64,000 bases of DNA, from contig JASWHV010000003.1 of the NCBI GenBank assembly GCA_030760725.1, positions 58,480,517 through 58,544,516 on the forward strand. Direction: 5' to 3'. The DNA comes from Neostapfia colusana. Its lineage: Eukaryota > Streptophyta > Magnoliopsida > Poales > Poaceae. Shown here in pieces: positions 56,758 to 64,000 of this stretch (its first letter is position 1; every line of letters begins with the position of its first letter). The position numbers and the translations under genes were made by a program. The notes under the pieces were generated by a model, which saw only the letters and a list, made by a program, of their open reading frames with translations, was not told the DNA's origin and ran no database searches.

Positions 56758-59700
56758 TGTAAAAGTCCCAAAAATGTTTAATAATAAAACCAGGGTTTGA
56801 ATTTATATGTGTGGCAAATTCATGAAAAATGGGACTTGCTAAAACTTTTCTTCATGCAAAGTGCTACATGGATGTTCATCCAAAAATAAGGCTCACATTT
56901 TTATTTGAAGGTGTTGAACCAATAAGGACTTAAATACCATTTGCATGAAGGATTAAAAATCAGATTTCAAATTCAAAGTTCACACCAATTTGTGGCCAAA
57001 AACTTTGAATACTTATACAGCCCTATATTTTGGAAGTGTGGAAGTTTTAGGGTGGCAAACTTGTCATTTGAGGGTGGGCTCAAAAAGGAAATAAATAGAG
57101 GCATTTCCAAATTCAAACCGAATTCAAATTTTGCTATGCAAATTCAAACTGAATTTGGCAAATTCAAATGCTAGCCCACGTTTAAATTTCAAAACCTTGG
57201 ATTTTGAGAGATTAACATGAGAAGATATTTTGGGGAGGAAATTTAGGTGGAGCCCACATGTCGTTGAGCCAAAGGTGTGACTTGCACCCAAAGCAACCGA
57301 GTCCTTCTCTGTTTTTCCACTCGGACAGCCCGAGCTGCAACCGTATGCCACCGAGAGCAGCTGCGCCACCTCCTGCTCCCTTCTCTCAAGTGCTGGCACC
57401 GTGTGTGTGGTTTCTCTCCTCTCGGTGTGATCCTCTCCTCTCATACCGAGCAAACGTCATTTGCTTTCTCCTCCCCGCGAGAAACACACCACCAGAGAAC
57501 CCCACACTGCTGCAGCCTCGGTGCTCATCCAAAAACAGCCAAAGCTCGCGCCCACCTCCCTACGGAGCTGCAAAACAGTGTTGGAGAACCCTTAGCTACA
57601 TCCTCAGTGCCAAAACCGAGCAAATCTCGGCGTTCCTCCACCGGGCGCGCTGTTCTTCGCTGCAACCAAGAGTGGCCGCCAACCCGAGGCACGTGGACAG
57701 ACCTCCACAGCGGCTGTCATGCCTGTGCAAGCACGGCCACGGGAGCGCGCTACTGTGGTGCTGCTCTCCTACGAAGATTGGAGCAACCCGTGGAGCATAG
57801 CCACCAAATTTTGGAACTTTGTCCCGGCGGCTTCAAACCGACGTTCCGGTACTTACCGCCAAAATTCTCACTCGTTACTCCTTCTTAGATTGTCAAATTT
57901 TGCACACACGAGCCGGACTAGCCGGCGATCATATTCCTTTTAGCAGCCTGGACTTGAAACCGACTCGGCACAGCGTATTCCGAGCTTTACCGAACATGTT
58001 CATGGTGGTACTCCGCGGGCACATGGTGACAACTGATTTGTGGCCATTCCCGAGCCATTTGGAGGCCATGTAGAGCTTTGCGATCACCCACTGGTGCTGT
58101 AGAGCGTTTTGGTCGAGCTTTTGGAGGGCTAGAGCCCTCGGCCGACGGCGCCGAAGTCTTCTTGTAGCCTCCACACGTTGCTGACTGTTTTCCGATCACC
58201 GGCAGCTCGAGCTAGCACCACCATCGTGTTCCTCGACGTCCAAAACCCCCTAGTCGCGAGCATCGGATCAGGCGGCGGCCGGAAACTCCGGTCCGGCGAG
58301 CAGCCGTTTGCTCCGGCGAGGGGAGGGGGCGGCGCGCACGCAAAGCAGACGGCGGGAGGAAGGAGAAGGGATGGGCGCGCACGCAAAGCAGACGGTGAGA
58401 GCGCGCTGGAACCCTATGAACCGGTGTGGCCCATTCCTATTGGCTGGAGTTTAAACCCATGGGCCCAAGCAATTTTCTATTGCAAAAAAATTCCAGAGAT
58501 TGCCCCAACTTTGGAAAATCATATCTTAGTGTAGGAATCTCCAAATTGAGTTATTCAAATTGGGTTGGATTCATTTTGCAAAGATCTATCCAAATATGAA
58601 CTCCAATTTGTATAAAAGTCAATATTAAATTCTGGAAAATTATTTGAAAGTTTTCTGAAAAGAATTTTGCCAGAATATTCTTTAGGATATTGTTGATCTT
58701 CTAGCAAATTTTCAGCTCATTTGAAGATCATTTGAGTAGGAATTTGCTAAATACAAACTGCTGTGTTCATAAGGGTCCAGAAACATTTTCAGAAAATGTT
58801 GCCCACTTGTAAAATCTATTCTAGGCAATTCATAGCTCCAAAAATCATTGTAAAATTCATACATACTCTAGGAGACCTATTTGAAATTGTATTGACTTAA
58901 TTGGGCATGAAAATGCACATAATTTCAGAATTAATTCTTTTGAGTAGAAATGCTTAAGAAATTGTTCTGGAGGAACTACTATAGTAAAAGGTCTAAATTT
59001 TGGATCAAACTACTTTCATGTGACAAGGAACTCACATGTAAATTATCAGCTCAATTTTAGCCTTAGATCTCCCTGTTCTTGTTCTCCATACTTATGTATA
59101 TGGGGAAATACATAAGAGGCATTGTAGGAATTATGGAGAACACAATTTTACTCCATATTAGCTGCAATTTGGCAAGCTAAATTCCTAGTTAGTATATAAC
59201 CTGCTGTAAAAGTTTTGAGGCCATTGGAGTTCATGTTATTCAGTTGCATTCAAATCTTTTAGCTCATCTTTTATGTTCATTAGGAAAGTTGGTTAGTGTA
59301 TAGCTAAAACCCTAAGACTAATTTAGTTCAGTCATAATTCATTGCACAACAGAGGCAAAACAATCCATTCTTGGCATTTCCACACAGCCTCTGTTCTTAA
59401 GAAATCCCGTTTTTAAATTTCTTCCATTGCAATATAAAAATTGTGCATATACATTTCAATAGGATTCACGACGAAGGGGGTTCGAAGGAGCGATTCATTG
59501 AAGTGGATCAAACTCCATAGAATCAAGGGTTGATCAGGAAGGATCATTAACTACTTATATACTATTATACTGCAAAACAGGCAAGCTCCGGTTTGCATTT
59601 AACAGCTTTTAAGTTTTTACTTTGTATTCACTCTTTCGGTTAAGATATGAAATGTGCATTAGATCTAGTGCTTTGATACTCCTCTTGCATGACCAAATGA

Positions 59701-61010
59701 ACCTATGGAGTATTGGGTAGATGTATTTCATCGTGTAGAACTTCCATGCTTAAGTAAGGTTCGGTAGAAGTCGAGTGGTGAGATGCTACTCACATGATCA
59801 GGAAAAACAGGGGCATACGGGATTGGTTCAGAAAATTGTTAGCAAGTTAAAGGTTAGACCGGCAGGTTGTAGGGGCAGCAGTACATAGGGGCTTGGGTGC
59901 TATAGACCTGTCCGTGTCGGTCAAGGACCGATCCGTATGCGGCCCTGTTAAGTAATTTTGAGTTCCGTACCGGACTCATGCTGGCTATATGGGACCCAGT
60001 AAATCGATGTACCTCGGGAAGCTTGCGTTGAGCCTTTTCGGGTTGCCTCAGGCGAGACGGCCGGTGTGCAGTATGTGGGTAACATTCTCATGACATCTCA
60101 TGTCGGTAGGTGCACCATGAGAGTGGCTACTGTACGGGGCGATTTGATCGATTCAACGTTGGTGAAACGGGGGAAAGGCTGCCACATACGACATCAGTGA
60201 TGGTTGATGTAGGCAACGTCGAGTACGGGCATACATGTCATGTAGTCCGGGTGTTATTGATTCGAATCACCGTTGCTCGTGGAAAGGACCGAGCATACTC
60301 GTTCTCACAGTCGTGACGCAGTAAGAACTTGCATGAGAAAGGAACTAATCACATTGGTTTGAAGTTGATACTAGCATTGTGATGATACTTTGTATGAGTA
60401 GGCTAGTGCAAACTCGACTCATTTACACCGTGAGCAAATTACATCAGGGGTAAGTGTTTCTTGTTTGATTGTGGACTCCCGATGTGGCGTGTCCAAGGTC
60501 ATTCTTAAATTGCTGCTAATAACACTTGAATGTAAGGATTCACATTTAGGCGAGTTTATTATGCATTATGTCATCCTACTTTATGTTCATAACCTCATGT
60601 AGAGTTTCATGGCTAGGGTAACGGTTAAGTCTTGCTGAGCGTTATGCTCACGGATGCTATCCGAGTTGTTTTGCAGGTATTGTCTTCATACTTATGAGAA
60701 TGGATGCTGATGAGACTCGGGAACCTCCGAGTGGTTACTCAAGAGCATCCCCGCCACTGCGGTTTGTTCTTCGTGTTGCTAGTAACAAACGTCCGCGGGC
60801 TGGACTTTTTCTTTGATGCTAAGTAGAAATGAGTCGTGAGAGTTGTAGTCTTCCGCTGTAGCTTATTTTGAGATAAGTATTTATAAAATAATCTTGTATG
60901 CTCCTGCAAATGATTTATGTAATGTAATGTGTTTTCTCGACCGTGTGCTGTTGGGTGCCGCATATCATGGCACCACCCGACGAGGTCCTGCCGGGGCCGC
61001 GTCCCCCAAA
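56758..61010 (+). repeat. LTR3 of complex E/D (4253 bp)
   Basis: Starts TGTAAAAG after a polypurine tract (56741-56757) and ends ...gtcccccaaa, with atatg following as the target duplication. It is the only undivided LTR of the family here. It has a GC-rich block at about 57,600-58,400 containing a tandem copy of gcgcgcacgcaaagcagacgg (58,332 and 58,374). Blocks near 59,560-60,700 match the U5 sides of H and K. Open frames of 180-203 codons (57,258-57,888) have no motif and are disrupted in LTR2, so I do not call genes. Confidence 0.9.
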
Positions 61011-61015
61011 ATATG

Positions 61016-61094
61016 TCTTGGCGAACCACTTATCTGAGTGACCACTAGATCTGCTCTTCCAACCAGTATACATCCAACTGTGGTCTTCACCCAT
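61016..61094 (-). pseudogene. TNP2-type CACTA transposase, N-terminal piece, separated by insertion
   Basis: From an ATG at 61094 the minus strand reads MGEDHSWMYTGWKSRSSGHS and then DKWFAKT, the typical start of plant TNP2 proteins (SWMY...R...S...). The frame then meets the gypsy complex. Across the insertion it would continue in phase with DAFVDRS at 28713, after allowing for the 5-bp target duplication. An in-frame TAA lies just upstream, and a CTGCAG preceded by pyrimidines at about 61,107 may be the acceptor of a 5' UTR intron. Confidence 0.82.
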
Positions 61095-62685
61095 ATTTTA
61101 CTCTGCAGTATGAAGTTAGAGAAATTACGTTCCCTTTGCATCTATTGGAAGGGATAGGTCCTAAACCAACCCAAGAGTGACCGAGAGGAGCGTTCTTATA
61201 ACGAGAAGCGGGGTCCGGATCCAGACGAAATTTTGGCAGCGGAACCCCGCTGTTCTCCAACTGCACGCTCGATAATGGTGCAGCGAAGAACATTAGGGTT
61301 ACGCCATTGAAATTTCGTCCAAATCCAGACCTCACGTCTTGTCATAAGCATGCCCCTTCGGTCACTCCCAGGCTGTTCAAAAAGGGACAATTCCGAACCT
61401 ACACGCCTCATATGCGTAACGCATGTGAGACGGGCCGGTCCGAAACGGGTGACACATATTGTATAGGTTACGTTAATCTTACATTTTAGAGTGATTTACA
61501 AGAGAGAGGTAAGAACAAGAGAGAGGAGGAAAGAACAAGGGCGATTAGGACTAAAAAATGGTCGGAGAGTACTCTGCGACGGCGTCGGGCAGCGGAGGAA
61601 CTTCGACGATCTTGTTCTCTAACACAGATGGACAAAAAATCTTGGGACATGATCGTTTGACTTCACACAAACCTAAGAAGCGCTAAACTAGTTGGCTACG
61701 GCGACGACGGCCATGGCTATGACACCAACGGCGCTTCTTGATCGAAAACCACACGGTTCTCGACGGTTGTCTCAGCGGCAGCCATGGCCATGGCCATTGA
61801 CCTTTAGATGCGCCGTGTCGGGCCATATTTGGGTTGTGCCGGGCTGAGTCGGCCCGAAGCCCGTTTATTATTTATATATCGATATTATACACTCAAGCAA
61901 TCAAATTAAACTAAAATTTCTAACTTAATAATCAACTAACTCAAAATTTCAAAAGAAGTACTAAACTAACTTAATAGTCAACTAAACCAAAAATAAGTAA
62001 TCTAATTCCAGGTTTTTAAGGCGTCGCTTAAGCTAGGCGTCGGTGGAGGATAAGGCGTCCAGTCGCCTTACATCCCAGCATAAGGCGGGGGAAGGTGGCG
62101 GCGCCGGGCGGGGGGGGGGCGCGGGCAGAGGGCGAGCCGGCTTGGGAGGGCCGGCGGGGGGAGGGGCGGGCGAGGAGATCACAGCAGGGGAGGCGGGCGA
62201 GGAGATCGCGGCGGGGGAAGGGGCGGGCAAACTGAGGGCGGCACAGTGTGGAGGACTGGAGGTAACCCTTATGCATGAGGCAGCAGAAAAGGTAAAGTGG
62301 GCTGTGCTGAGGAGGCTGGGGTAGAGAAGAGGCTAAAGTGCGCAGATCCAGCGGCTGAGGGGGCGGGGGACAGCTTGGTCCGTGGTGGCGCCTGCTTGAA
62401 GCTTAGTTGGGTGGCGCGGCGCACAGCAGGCATTCGCGTGGGCGTGACCCAGCTCGGCGGCGGCGGCAGCAGCACGGGTTCGGTGGCGGCAGCGTGGGAT
62501 CGGCAGCGGCGGCAGCGGCGCAGGGAAGGCATCTCAGCTGCGGGCTGCGGCACGTGCTCCATTTGGGTGACGCTTAAAGGGTGTAGATAGGGTCCAATTT
62601 GTATTCGTTTTACATACTTCACATAAACGGGGCAAAACAACGTTTAAACCCGACCCAAAACCGTTACGTTCAGCCTGTTTACAAC
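61095..62685 (-). other. CACTA I 5' region, non-coding
   Basis: Upstream of the transposase start. It probably holds the 5' UTR, an intron and promoter, plus a GC-rich block (62,080-62,560) rich in ggcgg and gcggcggcag runs. Open frames here come from composition. A tccaggtttttaaggcgtcgctt segment near 62,008 resembles repeats common in grass transposons. No gene recognised. Confidence 0.5.
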
Positions 62686-62689
62686 GTTT

Positions 62690-62816
62690 AGACGACCTAA
62701 ATAAACTAAATTAATTACTAAATGAACTAAACAAACTAAGTTAATTACTAAATGAACTAAATAAACTAAATTAATTACTAAATCAACTAAATGAACTAAA
62801 TTAATTACTAAATAAA
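62690..62816. repeat. AT-rich tandem repeat in CACTA I
   Basis: Four copies of a ~41-bp pattern, actaaattaattactaaatg plus an aactaaa(c/t)aa spacer, with a few substitutions. It separates two GC-rich blocks in the element's 5' subterminal zone. Confidence 0.8.
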
Positions 62817-62994
62817 GCGTACCTCAAAGTGGCGACGGCGCCGGGGCAGCGGGGGCGGCGCCGGGCGGATCGGGCAGCGCCAGCGGCTCGGGTGGCGGGG
62901 TGGCGCGCCGCGGGGGCGGCCTCGGTGACGGCGGCGGCGGTGCAGGCTCGAGCTTGGGCTAAATGAGCCCGATCCTAGGCCGAGGCGGCGGTTA

Positions 62995-63285
62995 AAACCA
63001 TCCACTTACGACGGTCGTGTAACTTACGATGGATTAGGTTATGGCCGTCGTAAGTTACACTTAGTTTACGACGGTGTTGTAACTTACGACAGCTTAGGGT
63101 TGCGGCCGTCGTAAGTTACCCGTAACTTACGACGGTCCAGTAACTTATGACAGACATGGGCCGGTAGCCGTCGTAAATTAGTTTACTTACGATGGCCCAG
63201 AGCGACCGTCGTAAGTTAATTTACTTACGACGGCTTGTTGGCGTAAATAACCTGGCTGTTGTAAGGTGCGACGTTTCCTGTAGTG
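62995..63285. repeat. CACTA I subterminal repeats and right TIR
   Basis: About twelve direct and inverted copies of (C/A)TTACGACGG(C/T), then the terminal sequence acgtttcctgtagtg ending at 63285 (minus strand CACTACAGGAAACGT). The motif is the same as in CACTA J, but the TIR differs after CACTACAG. Confidence 0.85.
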
Positions 63286-64000
63286 CCTGTCCTGTCACTG
63301 TAATGACTGTCATGAGTGAGCGGAGGCGTGCACTGTGCGCCATGCTTACGGGGAACACGCGAGTCTTGAATGCGTGACTGGACTGCACACGTCTTCCTTG
63401 ACTCCCGAGATCCACGGCCCATGGCGGATCCTGGGACACGTGGCGACTTTAGAGCCCACCTCGGCATGGAGGTCGAGCTCAGAGCCGGAGGACACGTGGC
63501 AGCGCGGACCTCGCCTCAGTGGGGAGGCCAAGTCCGGGGTCGAGGACATGTGGCAGCTCCGGAGCCTTCCTCAGCAAGGAGGCCTTGCCTGGAGCCAAGG
63601 AACACGTGGCAGAGCCGGGGCCAAGGACACGCGGCAGCTTCGGAGGCCTCCTGAGCGGGGAGATCAGGCCCGGAGCCCGGGGACACATGGCAGCACCGGA
63701 CCTCGCCTCAGCGGGGAGGCCAGGTCCAGGGCCGAGGACACGTGGCAGATCCGGATCCCTCCTCAGCGGGGAGGTCAGGTCCGGAGCCGGGTGACACGTC
63801 TTAGCACCGGACTTCGCCTCAGCTGGGAGGCTAGGTCCGGGGCCTAGGACACGTGGCAGCTCCGGAGCCCTCGTCAGCGGGGAGGTCAGGCCCGGAGCCC
63901 GAGGACATGTGGTAGCATCGGACCTCGCCTCAGCGGGGAGGCTAGGTTTGGGGTCTAGAACACGTGGCAGCTCCGGATCCCTCCGCAGCGGGGAGGTCAG
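63286..64000 (+). repeat. G-box satellite, 55-56-bp unit (probably U3 of another LTR)
   Basis: From about 63,430 to the window end, eleven cores occur at 63437, 63494, 63547, 63603, 63628, 63684, 63739, 63795, 63850, 63906 and 63961. After the first few the spacing is 55-56 bp except one 25-bp short unit. Six cores are exact CACGTG; the others are CATGTG, CACATG, CACGCG or CACGTC. Each unit continues GGCAGC(T/A)CCGGA(G/C)C(C/T)..., a TCAGCGGGGAGG block and TC(A/C)GG(C/T)CC. The unit resembles that of element C. The array runs off the window; the host element is unidentified, and 63,286-63,420 has LTR-like sequence without a gene. Confidence 0.85.

Larger units (their letters stand above)
28714..61010 (+). 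mobile_element. Gypsy complex E/D: LTR1-int-LTR2-int-LTR3, 32.3 kb with nested insertions
   Basis: Three LTRs of one family lie in the same orientation: LTR1 28714-29251 (truncated), LTR2 30164-30990 plus 42277-45499 (split by element C), and LTR3 56758-61010. A short internal region (E, 29252-30163) lies between LTR1 and LTR2, and a full one (D) between LTR2 and LTR3. The outer flanks are atctg (28709-28713) and atatg (61011-61015), a TSD with one change, and the flanking CACTA reading frame is continuous across it. E and D share two disabling lesions. The simplest reading is one insertion later duplicated by unequal LTR recombination. Confidence 0.85.
26096..63285 (-). mobile_element. CACTA element I, minus strand, split by a 32-kb gypsy complex
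   Basis: The TNP2-type transposase reads on the minus strand. Its first exon is at 61016-61094 and the rest at 26278-28713, on either side of the gypsy complex 28714-61010. The right end (element 5' end) is a TIR reading CACTACAGGAAACG inward from 63285, behind TTACGACGG subterminal repeats (62,995-63,270). The three bases after it (cct) are the candidate TSD. The left end (TNPA-like gene and second TIR) is not visible; the sequence passes into LTR-like and copia sequence near 26,100. With the gypsy complex removed, the element would be only about 4.9 kb here, so it is deleted as well as split. Confidence 0.82.

Noticed and set aside
57258..57888. 180- and 203-codon frames in LTR3 as possible captured genes
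   Set aside because: The corresponding region of LTR2 has frame-breaking changes or is deleted, and the translations show no recognisable domain. I kept only the GC-rich composition as an observation.
62043..62640. G/A-rich frames near the CACTA I 5' end
   Set aside because: Composition-driven (AGRGGGAGRG...), on both strands, within non-coding transposon sequence.
63430..64000. CRISPR-like array because of the regular ~55-bp period
   Set aside because: Spacing is filled by the same repeat body, not by unique spacers; context is plant LTR-like DNA.

Overview
The window is a plant nuclear segment, most likely from a grass (Poaceae). I infer this from full-length grass-style Ty3/gypsy and Ty1/copia retrotransposons, CACTA elements with TTACGACGG subterminal repeats, plant-type PBS sequences (TGGTATCAGAGC-like), and two relics of a plant tau-class glutathione S-transferase (GST) gene. 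I see no intact host gene. Nearly every base belongs to transposable elements, most broken, many nested. No rRNA, tRNA, CRISPR or bacterial-type operon is present.

Layout. 1-2375: 3' end of CACTA element J (+), with a spliced TNPA-like second gene, a GA-rich minisatellite, subterminal repeats and TIR. 2379-3214: remnant of a Tat-like gypsy element (LTR-like sequence plus an RT/RNase H scrap), broken by a minus-strand LTR fragment (K, 3215-~4770). ~4770-5830: nothing recognised. 5831-6795: 3' part of gypsy G (+), whose 3' LTR is interrupted by a complete minus-strand chromovirus F (6796-11986, 408-bp LTRs, 5-bp TSD) and appears to resume at 11987-12824. 12825-18437: 5'-truncated gypsy H (-) with a ~4-kb LTR. 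18438-20280: two duplicated GST first-exon relics. 20281-25158: copia A (+) with a truncated 3' LTR. 25771-26095: LTR-like scrap.

From ~26100 to 63285 lies one CACTA element (I, minus strand) whose TNP2-type transposase gene is split by a 32.3-kb gypsy complex (28714-61010, + strand, TSD atctg/atatg). The complex has the order LTR1(partial)-integrase-LTR2-complete internal region-LTR3, best explained by unequal recombination between the LTRs of a single insertion. LTR2 is itself interrupted by gypsy C (30991-42276), which has an uninterrupted 1205-codon pol frame. The gag of the D unit is interrupted by copia B (48029-53223, minus strand), exactly at the zinc-knuckle codons. After the CACTA right end (63285), the window closes in a regular 55-56-bp satellite carrying G-box (CACGTG) cores. 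A related G-box array lies in both LTRs of element C, upstream of a TATA box.

Relative order from the nesting: CACTA I first; then the D/E gypsy insertion; then LTR divergence and duplication by recombination; then C, copia B and small deletions. The parts do not form a pathway. The points of interest are the recombination history, the G-box arrays in long LTRs, and the GST relics.
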